From positions 1-7,432 of the forward strand of contig CADBFL010000191.1 in assembly GCA_902793875.1 (NCBI GenBank): DNA of 7,432 bases. The letters run 5' to 3'. The DNA is from an uncultured Eubacteriales bacterium. GTDB taxonomy: Bacteria > Bacillota > Clostridia > Peptostreptococcales > Anaerovoracaceae. The notes under the pieces were generated by a model. The model did no database searches. It was given only the letters and a program-made list of their open reading frames with translations, and was not told where the DNA came from. The position numbers and the translations under genes are program-made. Shown here piece after piece: positions 1-4,851 of this stretch (positions are counted from its first letter, which is position 1; every line of letters begins with the position of its first letter).

Positions 1-113
1 CTGATCCGGAAAGGGAAATGGGTATTCCCGTTCGCTCTCCTCTGAGCTCACGGGGTCTGCCAGCCGATCGCGCCGCTCTGCAGCTGTCCGGGCGGGTAAA
101 GTAGACTCCGCCG

Positions 114-125
114 GCCAGCGCTGGC
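114..125. repeat. 12-bp perfect palindrome before the array
   Basis: GCCAGCGCTGGC is a perfect self-complementary 12-mer in the GC-rich stretch just ahead of the array. It has no spacer, so it is a poor RNA hairpin but could be a protein-binding site. Positions 1-113 otherwise show nothing I can assign. The + strand frame from position 1 closes with TGA at 43-45 and could be the last codons of an upstream gene, but it is too short to judge. Confidence 0.3.
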
Positions 126-128
126 GCT

Positions 129-506
129 CCCGGGGCAGACTGGCAAGTTGAAAACTGGAGCGAAATGAGCGCCTGCCCCGAAAATGCACCATATACGGCA
201 GGCCGGCAGTGCTAAAACTGGAGCGAAATGAGCGCCTGCCGCGAAAATGCACCAATTTCAGACTGAGCCAGGCGAGATAATTGGAGCGAAATGAGCGTCA
301 GCCTCGAAAATGCACCAATTTCAGACTGAGCCAGACGAGATAATTGGAGCGAAATGAGCGCCTGCCGCGAAAATGCACCATATACGGCAGGCCGGCAACG
401 CTAAAACTGGAGCGAAATGAGCGTCTGCTGCGAAAATGCACCAATTTCAGACTGAGCCAGGCGAGATAATTGGAGCGAAATGAGCGCTTGCCTCGAAAAT
501 GCACCA
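129..506. repeat. 63-bp-period tandem array: six 36-nt cores with two alternating 27-nt linker types
   Basis: Six cores lie at 156-191, 219-254, 282-317, 345-380, 408-443 and 471-506. Each begins TGGAGCGAAATGAGCG and ends CGAAAATGCACCA. Only the middle of the core (about positions 17-24) varies. All five linkers are exactly 27 nt and come in two types. Type A starts TATACGGCAGGCCGGCA and type B starts ATTTCAGACTGAGCC, in the order A, B, B, A, B, with one or two substitutions within a type. Positions 129-155 look like a degraded type A linker, so the repeated region begins there. Core ends are partly complementary (TGG-GC against GC-CCA, plus an inner GCG/CGC), so each could form an imperfect hairpin. 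The 36/27 spacing resembles CRISPR, but the linkers recur, so this is a composite tandem repeat. Function is unknown. Confidence 0.9.
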
Positions 507-603
507 ATCCGGCCCCGGCATGGAAGGGATAGATGGAGGTTTCAGAAGCAAACAGAGCAGCGGAGAGAAACAACAATAATTATGTGACGCAAACGGGATC
601 AGA

Positions 604-650
604 AAATTTTTTAAAAAGTATTTGACAAACAATATTATACAGCGTATAGT
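604..650 (+). promoter_or_regulatory. Sigma-A-type promoter of the padR operon
   Basis: A consensus -35 box TTGACA (622-627) and a -10 box TATAGT (645-650) are separated by exactly 17 nt. An A/T-rich block at 604-619 lies just upstream and could act as an UP element. Transcription would start near 657, giving a leader of about 36 nt before the padR start. The AT-rich promoter stands out against the GC-rich array before it. Confidence 0.8.
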
Positions 651-653
651 ATT
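631..653. promoter_or_regulatory. Candidate PadR operator (23-bp near-perfect palindrome)
   Basis: AATATTATAC (631-640) and GTATAGTATT (644-653) form inverted arms around the central AGC, with one mismatched pair (635/649). The palindrome covers the 3' half of the promoter spacer and the whole -10 box, so a bound dimer would block RNA polymerase. PadR-family repressors commonly bind such palindromes in their own promoters. The gene directly downstream encodes one, so autorepression is the natural inference. Confidence 0.65.
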
Positions 654-692
654 GCCAGATAAATAATATTACATGAGCTAAAGGAGGCGCAT

Positions 693-1208
693 ATGGCATT
701 TAAAATCGAATCAAGCCTGCTCGACGCATGCGCCCTCGCCATACTACACAGGGGGGACACCTACGGATATGAGATCACGCAGGAGATGAAGAAGTCGATA
801 ACGGTTTCGGAATCCACGCTGTATCCGGTGCTGAGGAGACTCCAGCAGGAACAGCTCTGCATGACTTACGATCAGCCGTACCAGGGCAGGAACAGACGTT
901 ATTACAGGATCACTGAAAAGGGAGAAGCTCAGCTTCAGGATTACCTGAAGCAGTGGGACGATTACAGGAACGCGGTGCAGAGACTGCTGGACGGGCCTGA
1001 AGCCGCAAAGAAAGAGGCGGTAAAAGGATCCGCGAAAGAAGAACCAGAGAAAGAGCCCGCAAAAGGATCAGAAAAAGAAGCCTTAAAGGCAGGATCAAAA
1101 GCCGGAAAGGCCGGCCCGAAGACGGGCACAGGGAAGAAGGCTGACAGCAAAGAAGATAGGAAGGAAACAAAGGAAGCATCGGAAGAAGGGGGTGCAGCAG
1201 ATGAATAG
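693..1208 (+). CDS. PadR-family transcriptional regulator with a long Lys/Glu/Ala-rich tail
   Basis: This 171-aa protein starts at ATG 693, five bases after a strong AAAGGAGG site. Residues 1-100 form a PadR winged helix-turn-helix: ALAILHRGDTYGYEITQEM is the typical first part, STLYPVLRRL (42-51) is the recognition helix region, and RRYYRITEKG (68-77) is the beta wing. A helix at about 78-100 would serve in dimerisation. PadR proteins repress small operons and release DNA on binding a ligand or sensing stress. Here the probable targets are this operon and its own promoter. The odd part is residues 102-171, a low-complexity Lys/Glu/Ala/Gly tail with repeated KGSxKE units. The PadR proteins usually found with HAAS genes end at about 105-110 residues. 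The tail is likely disordered and its role is unknown. The 3' end overlaps the next gene by 8 bases, implying translational coupling. Confidence 0.92.
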   Translation: MAFKIESSLLDACALAILHRGDTYGYEITQEMKKSITVSESTLYPVLRRLQQEQLCMTYDQPYQGRNRRYYRITEKGEAQLQDYLKQWDDYRNAVQRLLDGPEAAKKEAVKGSAKEEPEKEPAKGSEKEALKAGSKAGKAGPKTGTGKKADSKEDRKETKEASEEGGAADE

Positions 1209-1950
1209 ACAGGAATTCATACTGGCTTTGAGAGACGAACTCGCAAAACTGCCGCCTGAAGAGATAGTAGACGCGACGCAGTATTTCGAGGAGTGCTTTG
1301 ACGAAGCCACGGACGGTCTCGACGAAGAGGCCAGGATCGCCGAAGAGGAACGTCTGGCGGCGGAATTCGGCAATCCGAAAAAGATAGCGTCGCAGATAAA
1401 GGCTGACTACGCGGCAAGGATACTCGACAACAACAGCACTGCCGCCGGAGAAAAACCGGGTACCAAGAAAAAACTGTCCGCGGTCTGGTGGATACTCATA
1501 GGGATATGCTCGGCGCCGATCGCCATACCGATCGTTATATGCGTATTCATGATGATACTCTGCGTGCTGTTTGTCATAATCGCCTGCCTCATCGCCGGCA
1601 TCGCGGCTGTGGTGGCCGGGATCGCAGCATTCACGGATTCTGTAGCCGCAGGATTCATGACGGTAGGTATCGGACTCATGCTGGCGGCGGCTTCGGCAGC
1701 GGCGGTCTTCGGAGCCTTTCTCGGCATCAGAGAGATAGTCAGAGCCATCGCGCAGAGCATGAGAAAGAGAAACGAAGAGAAGAAGGCATCTGAGATCGAG
1801 ATGGAGCTCGGACAGGATGAAGGAAAGACACCCGTGAATGGCGGCACTGTAGATGACGCGGCAAAGAACGGAACGGCCACGGGCGGCACTGTAAATGACG
1901 CCGGATCTGCAGAGCTTGGATCGGATGAGATAGAAGTGGAGGTGGAGTGA
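1201..1950 (+). CDS. HAAS/DUF1700 domain membrane protein
   Basis: This 249-aa protein is encoded directly after the PadR gene. I chose ATG 1201 because AAGGGGGTG (1186-1194) lies six bases before it as a near-consensus ribosome binding site. A GTG at 1192 would add three residues but lies within that site. Residues 1-75 match the HAAS/DUF1700 pattern: an N-terminal MNRQEFILALRDEL helix, LPPEEIVDATQYFEE, then EFGNPKKIASQIKADY. This domain is typical of proteins paired with PadR regulators. Residues about 95-180 are hydrophobic and Ala/Ile-rich with three to four membrane spans, followed by a basic RKRNEEKK stretch. The tail (200-249) is acidic and includes two GGTVxDA units. Known context suggests that the protein senses or transmits membrane stress to PadR, but the mechanism is not established. 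The stop codon is followed one base later by the next start. Confidence 0.88.
   Translation: MNRQEFILALRDELAKLPPEEIVDATQYFEECFDEATDGLDEEARIAEEERLAAEFGNPKKIASQIKADYAARILDNNSTAAGEKPGTKKKLSAVWWILIGICSAPIAIPIVICVFMMILCVLFVIIACLIAGIAAVVAGIAAFTDSVAAGFMTVGIGLMLAAASAAAVFGAFLGIREIVRAIAQSMRKRNEEKKASEIEMELGQDEGKTPVNGGTVDDAAKNGTATGGTVNDAGSAELGSDEIEVEVE
1840..1901 (+). repeat. In-frame imperfect direct repeat in the HAAS gene tail
   Basis: Two 20-nt copies (1840-1859 and 1882-1901) differ at one base and are spaced 42 nt apart, so they encode a GGTVxDA unit twice, 14 residues apart, without breaking the frame. This suggests that the acidic tail grows and shrinks by slippage or recombination. It contrasts with the two frame-breaking duplications further on. 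Confidence 0.6.
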
Positions 1951-1951
1951 C

Positions 1952-2290
1952 ATGAAGGACATGAGTAAGACTGCAAAATTCTTCGTGATATGCGCGGTGG
2001 TGTTCACACTCGGCCTTGTGCTGACGATAGGCGGCTGCGCTGCCGGCGGAATAACCGGTATACAGGAAGCCGTGGACGGCAGGATCACGAATAACGGACC
2101 TGCTGAGACCGATATGATCGAAAGCGACTACGAGTTCAGCTCGGTAGAGGTATCGGGCGATGCGGACTTCGTGCTCGTCGGAAGCAAGTACTACGACGGG
2201 ATCCTGGACGACAAGGATATCACCGGAGCCGAGGCGAAGTCCTGGACGACAAGGATATCACCGGAGCCGAGGCGAAGACCGGCAAAGTGA
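1952..2290 (+). CDS. N-terminal fragment of the DUF4097 protein (membrane anchor)
   Basis: This 112-aa reading frame begins MKDMSKTAKFF, then a hydrophobic segment (residues 10-28) ending in IGGC at Cys29. That is compatible with a lipobox, although many relatives keep this stretch as a plain membrane anchor. Residues 57-83 (SDYEFSSVEVSGDADFVLVG) are the first strands of the DUF4097 domain. From residue 97 the sequence is out of frame because of the duplication: the last 16 residues (SWTTRISPEPRRRPAK) are frameshift product and not family sequence. Confidence 0.6.
   Translation: MKDMSKTAKFFVICAVVFTLGLVLTIGGCAAGGITGIQEAVDGRITNNGPAETDMIESDYEFSSVEVSGDADFVLVGSKYYDGILDDKDITGAEAKSWTTRISPEPRRRPAK
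2202..2277 (+). repeat. Perfect 38-bp tandem duplication causing a frameshift
   Basis: Positions 2202-2239 and 2240-2277 are identical over all 38 bases, with no match beyond either end. Each copy begins TCCTGGACGACAAGG and ends GCCGAGGCGAAG. Because 38 is 2 mod 3, the second copy throws the DUF4097 gene out of frame. The lack of any divergence means that the event is recent or is an assembly artefact. Confidence 0.95.
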
Positions 2291-2823
2291 TCGCCGTATA
2301 CGAAAAGGGCAAGGCTGCGCCGGAGATAAAGAACGAGGACGGAAAACTCATAATAAATGCTGACACGGATAACGAAGTCCACTTCAACGAGCTGTTCGAG
2401 CCGACGGTCATCATCTTCTGCGACGATAAGGAGCTTGAGTCGGTGAGCGTAAAATCCAGTGCATGCGACCTGGAAATGAGGGGCGTGAGCTTCAGGACAG
2501 CGAACATCGAGATGAACGCCGGAGATGTAGAACTCAAAGACATCATCAGCGGAGGCCTCAGGATCGTATCCGATGCCGGAGATACTGAGATCTCCGGGGT
2601 GCTCAGGGGCATCACCGACGTGGACAGCGATGCAGGGTCGATAGAGATCAATGTATTCACGGGCATCAGGGGCTACACGATGGAGCTCCATGCGGATGCC
2701 GGCGACATAAAGGTCGGCGAGGACGAGATCGACGGAAACGATTTCAAACAGCAGGGCGGCGTTGACGTCATCAAAGTCAGAACAGACGCCGGCGACATAG
2801 AGATCGGAGAGATGATGGCTTGA
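2287..2823 (+). CDS. C-terminal fragment of the DUF4097 protein (beta-repeat domain)
   Basis: This 178-aa open stretch from a GTG at 2287 carries most of the DUF4097 domain. Its signature is short beta-strand repeats of the form xDAGDxEIxG: NAGDVELKD, SDAGDTEISG, SDAGSIEINV, ADAGDIKVGE and TDAGDIEIGE. These are typical of a right-handed parallel beta structure. Amino acids and codons look normal and conserved, which argues that the split is recent. The GTG is Val100 of the restored protein and is probably not a natural start. The stop at 2821-2823 is followed eight bases later by the operon terminator. Confidence 0.6.
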   Translation: MIAVYEKGKAAPEIKNEDGKLIINADTDNEVHFNELFEPTVIIFCDDKELESVSVKSSACDLEMRGVSFRTANIEMNAGDVELKDIISGGLRIVSDAGDTEISGVLRGITDVDSDAGSIEINVFTGIRGYTMELHADAGDIKVGEDEIDGNDFKQQGGVDVIKVRTDAGDIEIGEMMA

Positions 2824-2830
2824 ATTATGG

Positions 2831-2858
2831 ACAGAGCCGCACCCGCGGCTCTGTTTTT
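2831..2858 (+). terminator. Intrinsic terminator of the padR operon
   Basis: A perfect 10-bp stem ACAGAGCCGC / GCGGCTCTGT (2831-2840 and 2845-2854) with a four-base ACCC loop runs directly into a T run (2854-2858). It lies eight bases after the DUF4097 stop codon and separates the operon from the HD-GYP gene. Confidence 0.92.
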
Positions 2859-2872
2859 CTGTGACAGACGGG

Positions 2873-2881
2873 TGGTATAAT
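2873..2881 (+). promoter_or_regulatory. Extended -10 promoter for the HD-GYP gene
   Basis: TGGTATAAT is a consensus extended -10 element (TGn-TATAAT), which can work without a good -35 box, and none is visible at the right distance. Transcription would start near 2888, inside the inverted repeat that begins at 2881. The hairpin would therefore sit at the very 5' end of the transcript, or the palindrome would be an operator overlapping the start site. The gene begins at 3002, leaving a leader of about 115 nt. Confidence 0.6.
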
Positions 2882-2923
2882 GTTCCCGATGAACATAACG
2901 GCGTTGCCGTAATGTCGGGAACA
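2881..2923. repeat. Long interrupted hairpin / inverted repeat at the HD-GYP transcript start
   Basis: TGTTCCCGA (2881-2889) pairs perfectly with TCGGGAACA (2915-2923). Inside, CATAACGGC (2894-2902) pairs with GCCGTAATG (2906-2914) with one mismatch around a GTT loop. A small TGAA bulge lies on one side. It has no following T run, so it is not a standard terminator for the + strand. It could be an RNA leader structure, an operator, or one unit of a dispersed palindromic repeat. Confidence 0.75.
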
Positions 2924-2984
2924 TTGATCTCCGTCGGCGGTGCTCCTCCGATAGAATTTCCCGATGAACATAACGGCGTTGCCG
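2883..2984. repeat. Pair of 27-bp direct repeats, 75 bp apart
   Basis: The 27 bases at 2883-2909 recur exactly at 2958-2984, each beginning TTCCCGATGAACATAACGG and ending GTTGCCG. The first copy is part of the long hairpin. The second lacks the matching right arm, keeps only the inner CGGC/GCCG fold, and ends 17 bases before the HD-GYP start codon. The 75-bp spacing is a multiple of three, and on the minus strand both copies would read RQRRYVHRE in one open frame. It looks like a remnant of a short interspersed or tandem repeat family. Confidence 0.85.
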
Positions 2985-3001
2985 CATAGCAAAGAGGTAT
3001 T

Positions 3002-4132
3002 ATGTCTGAATTATTTTATCTTATATGTTTTCTCGCAGCCCTGCTGCTGAGCGGGATCTACATGTTCAACTGGCGAAAGAACTACGACGTCCATCTGACG
3101 CTGATCTTCGCGCTCGTGCCGATAGTAAATGCCGGATATCTGATGCTGTCTGAAGCCCGCACCGCGGAGGCTGCCGTCAACGCGTACAAGATAGTGTATA
3201 TCGGAGGCTGCTATCTGCACCTGATAATAATGCTGGCTGTGTTCAGCCTGTGCGGGATCAGACTCGGCAAGTGGCTGCGCACGCTGTTCATGATCATCAG
3301 CTCCGTGGTGTACCTGTCGGTGATCACCATAGGGAAAAACGACCTGTTCTACAGATCGTATCACTTTGAGCAGACCGGAGGAGTCCACACTCTTGTCAAG
3401 GAATACGGCATCATGCACAGTGTGTTCTACATGCTGGTGATCGGCTACTTCGCGCTGAGCCTCGGAGCTCTGATCTATGCCTTCATCCGCAAGACCCAGG
3501 TGAGCCGTAAGATCCTGCTGATGCTCTTCCTTCCGGCCGCGGTCTGCGTGGGATGCTATCTCGCGGGGAAGTGGATGACCCCTCCGAAGGAGATAGTGCC
3601 CGCGGGATACGTATTCGCCCAGCTGTCATATCTGGCGATAGTCTACCGCATCAGCCTGTACGATGTGAGCGAGACCGCCATGGAATCGATCGCGGGCTCG
3701 AACAGCACTGGCTTCATTTCTTTCGACCTTGACCGGAATTACCTCGGCAGCGATGAGACGGCAAAGGAGATACTCCCGCAGCTGAACGATCTGACGGTGG
3801 ATCTTCCTCTTTCGAAGAGCGAAGATATGGACAGGCTGATCACGCCGTGGCTCGACAGCTTTGACGCCGATCCGTCGGACCATGAAGGCAACAGGCATTT
3901 CTACGAAAAAGGCGACAGGATATACCTGTTCGATGTGCAGTACCTGCAGGGACGGAAGCGCGAGGTCGGTTACCAGCTGATCATCACCGACGATACCCTC
4001 GACCGCGCATACATAAAACTCATAAACGAATACAACAGCGACCTCGAGAAGCAGGTGGCCGAGAAGACCGCACACAGCAGGTGGCCGAGAAGACCGCACA
4101 CATCGTCGGTATGCACGATAATCTCATACTGA
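3002..4132 (+). CDS. N-terminal sensor half of the HD-GYP protein (7TM plus PAS-like)
   Basis: This 376-aa frame contains hydrophobic spans at about 2-22, 32-50, 65-84, 92-111, 139-162, 169-188 and 198-215. The arrangement resembles the N-terminal seven-helix sensor module of some histidine kinases and diguanylate-signalling proteins. The cytosolic part (227-330, with STGFISFDLDRNYLGSDETAKEILP and YLFDVQYLQGRKREVGYQLIITD) has the look of a PAS fold, which may bind a small ligand. Residues 331-358 (DTLDRAYIKLINEYNSDLEKQVAEKT) are a likely helical coupling linker. The last 18 residues (from SRWPRR) are out-of-frame product of the duplication. Confidence 0.65.
   Translation: MSELFYLICFLAALLLSGIYMFNWRKNYDVHLTLIFALVPIVNAGYLMLSEARTAEAAVNAYKIVYIGGCYLHLIIMLAVFSLCGIRLGKWLRTLFMIISSVVYLSVITIGKNDLFYRSYHFEQTGGVHTLVKEYGIMHSVFYMLVIGYFALSLGALIYAFIRKTQVSRKILLMLFLPAAVCVGCYLAGKWMTPPKEIVPAGYVFAQLSYLAIVYRISLYDVSETAMESIAGSNSTGFISFDLDRNYLGSDETAKEILPQLNDLTVDLPLSKSEDMDRLITPWLDSFDADPSDHEGNRHFYEKGDRIYLFDVQYLQGRKREVGYQLIITDDTLDRAYIKLINEYNSDLEKQVAEKTAHSRWPRRPHTSSVCTIISY
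4050..4101 (+). repeat. Perfect 26-bp tandem duplication causing a frameshift
   Basis: Positions 4050-4075 and 4076-4101 are identical, each beginning AGCAGGTGGCCGAGAAG and ending CCGCACAC. The identity extends one further base (A4076/A4102). The length is 2 mod 3, so it shifts the frame exactly as the 38-bp duplication does in the gene upstream. It falls at the helical linker joining the sensor to the HD-GYP domain. No ribosome binding site lies before the GTG at 4081 that would start the second half. Confidence 0.95.
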
Positions 4133-4743
4133 GCATGGCGATGATGGTCGAAAGCCGCGACAACTCCACCGGAGGACATATCCGGAGGACGAGCGAGGGC
4201 GTGCGAATACTGATCGATGCGATGAAGAGGCTGCCGAAGGCGCCGGAGGGCTATTACCTTACGGACAGATTCTGCCGGAACCTTATCAAGGCGGCACCTA
4301 TGCATGACCTCGGCAAGATCGCCGTAGACGACGAGATCCTTCGCAAGCCGGGCCGCTTCACGCCTGAGGAATTCGAGATAATGAAGACCCACGCGGCCGA
4401 GGGAGCGAGGATAGTGCACGAGATACTCAAGTCCACGGATGACTACGAGTTCCACCTGCTGGCCGAGAACGTCGCGCACTACCATCACGAGCGCTGGGAC
4501 GGATCCGGATATCCGGACGGACTGAAGGGCCGGGAGATACCGCCTGAAGCCAGGATAATGGCGATAGCGGATGTCTATGACGCCCTCGTGAGCAAAAGAG
4601 TATACAAGGAGGAATTCTCCTTCGAAAAGGCTGACAGCATCATCATGGAAGGCATGGGGACACAGTTCGATCCCGCGCTCAGGGCCGCGTATGAAGCTGC
4701 GCGTCCGGGGCTCGAGGCATATTACTCCACGGAAAGAGAATAG
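4081..4743 (+). CDS. C-terminal HD-GYP catalytic domain
   Basis: This 220-aa frame holds a complete HD-GYP domain. ESRDNSTGGHIRRT (24-37) is the first metal-binding helix, MHDLGKIAVDDEIL (74-87) carries the HD pair at 75-76, THAAEGARI (103-111) has the next ligand His, and HYHHERWDGSGYPDGLKG (133-150) has the HH pair and the GYP signature at 143-145. EARIMAIADVYDAL (156-169) contributes the last ligand Asp. All metal and substrate residues expected of an active enzyme are present. Cyclic-di-GMP is the usual substrate, but cGAMP-type or other cyclic dinucleotides cannot be excluded from sequence. The domain begins right at the duplication, and the GTG at 4081 is Val352 of the restored protein. 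Confidence 0.75.
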   Translation: MAEKTAHIVGMHDNLILSMAMMVESRDNSTGGHIRRTSEGVRILIDAMKRLPKAPEGYYLTDRFCRNLIKAAPMHDLGKIAVDDEILRKPGRFTPEEFEIMKTHAAEGARIVHEILKSTDDYEFHLLAENVAHYHHERWDGSGYPDGLKGREIPPEARIMAIADVYDALVSKRVYKEEFSFEKADSIIMEGMGTQFDPALRAAYEAARPGLEAYYSTERE

Positions 4744-4851
4744 GCGGAACAAAACGGAACAAAGACGCAACACTTCTTCGGATTTCATCCTCTTATAATA
4801 CAGAAGGCTGTGATAAAATAGTAAAAAGCCTTCGGTAAGGAGGACAAGACA
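4744..4851 (+). promoter_or_regulatory. Probable promoter and leader of the lipoprotein gene, with an inverted repeat
   Basis: This 108-bp gap has two candidate -10 boxes: TATAAT (4794-4799), and TGATAAAAT (4811-4819), which fits the extended -10 pattern. Neither has a convincing -35 box. GAAGGCT (4803-4809) and AGCCTTC (4827-4833) are a perfect 7-bp inverted repeat flanking the second -10 box, so they may be an operator, or a weak hairpin if transcription starts upstream. TAAGGAGG (4836-4843) is the ribosome binding site. No terminator is visible after the HD-GYP gene, so readthrough from it is possible. Confidence 0.45.

Larger units (their letters stand above)
1..576 (-). other. Doubtful minus-strand reading frame through the repeat array (Arg-rich 21-aa repeats)
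   Basis: One minus-strand frame stays open from a TTG at 576 down to position 1, interrupted only by a TGA at 298-300. It reads as a 21-residue repeat with the core VHFRGRRSFRS and alternating linkers (SSFSxAGLPYM and NYLxWLSLKL). Below position 128 it continues as non-repeated, charged sequence to the window edge. Differences between cores are often synonymous in this frame (CGG/CGC/CGA for Arg, AGG/AGA), which hints at coding constraint. Against a real gene: there is no Shine-Dalgarno sequence before the TTG, there is an internal stop, the composition is odd, and a 63-bp tandem repeat automatically keeps a frame open. It could be a decayed or over-predicted repeat protein. I do not assign a function. 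Confidence 0.2.
1952..2823 (+). pseudogene. DUF4097-type beta-repeat envelope protein gene, split by a 38-nt duplication
   Basis: This is the third gene of the PadR operon, with a GGAGGTG site (1938-1944) seven bases before ATG 1952. It is in two frames because a 38-nt stretch is exactly duplicated at 2202-2277. Removing one copy gives one 277-aa ORF that reads cleanly across the junction as GAEAKTGKVIAVYEKG. The intact form would have an N-terminal membrane segment and a DUF4097 beta-repeat domain, the usual partner of PadR plus HAAS. DUF4097 domains are found in many bacterial envelope proteins. Their precise activity is not known. As written, the reading frame ends at TGA 2288-2290, truncating the protein at 112 aa before most of the repeat domain. 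A GTG at 2287 overlaps that stop (GTGA), so weak reinitiation could make the second half, but I see no good ribosome binding site. An assembly error is a real alternative. Confidence 0.75.
3002..4743 (+). pseudogene. Seven-TM HD-GYP signalling protein gene, split by a 26-nt duplication
   Basis: Deleting one copy of the 26-nt duplication at 4050-4101 gives a single 571-aa protein. It has seven membrane spans (residues 2-215), a PAS-like cytosolic region (about 227-330), a short coiled linker and a C-terminal HD-GYP domain. HD-GYP enzymes hydrolyse cyclic-di-GMP or related cyclic dinucleotides in a metal-dependent reaction, so the intact protein is probably a membrane-bound sensor that lowers this messenger. 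A ribosome binding site (AAAGAGGT, 2991-2998) precedes ATG 3002. As written, the frame is lost exactly at the linker between the sensor and the enzyme, so the two halves are uncoupled: the sensor half ends at 4132 and the catalytic half has only a poor internal start. Both halves look fully conserved, so the break is recent or artificial. Confidence 0.78.

Noticed and set aside
156..506. CRISPR array
   Set aside because: Repeat and spacer lengths fit, but the spacers are only two sequences recurring with one or two substitutions, the core centre varies, and no cas genes are present.
910..2088. Long minus-strand reading frame (392 codons) opposite the PadR and HAAS genes
   Set aside because: It lies antisense to two well-supported genes, is rich in Arg/Ser/Leu/Cys as expected of an antisense shadow, and has no recognisable domain or ribosome binding site.
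2191..2300. Programmed ribosomal frameshift in the DUF4097 gene
   Set aside because: The exact 38-bp tandem duplication fully explains the frame change, and I see no slippery heptamer or downstream pseudoknot.
2881..2923. Second intrinsic terminator
   Set aside because: The hairpin is strong but is not followed by a T run, and it begins at a -10 box.
2881..3001. Cyclic-di-GMP riboswitch in the HD-GYP leader
   Set aside because: The leader is explained by the 27-bp repeats and a simple hairpin. I could not find the conserved core of either known cyclic-di-GMP riboswitch class.
3970..4788. Minus-strand reading frame (272 codons) opposite the HD-GYP domain
   Set aside because: The + strand carries a complete HD-GYP motif set in this interval. 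The antisense frame has no motif of its own.
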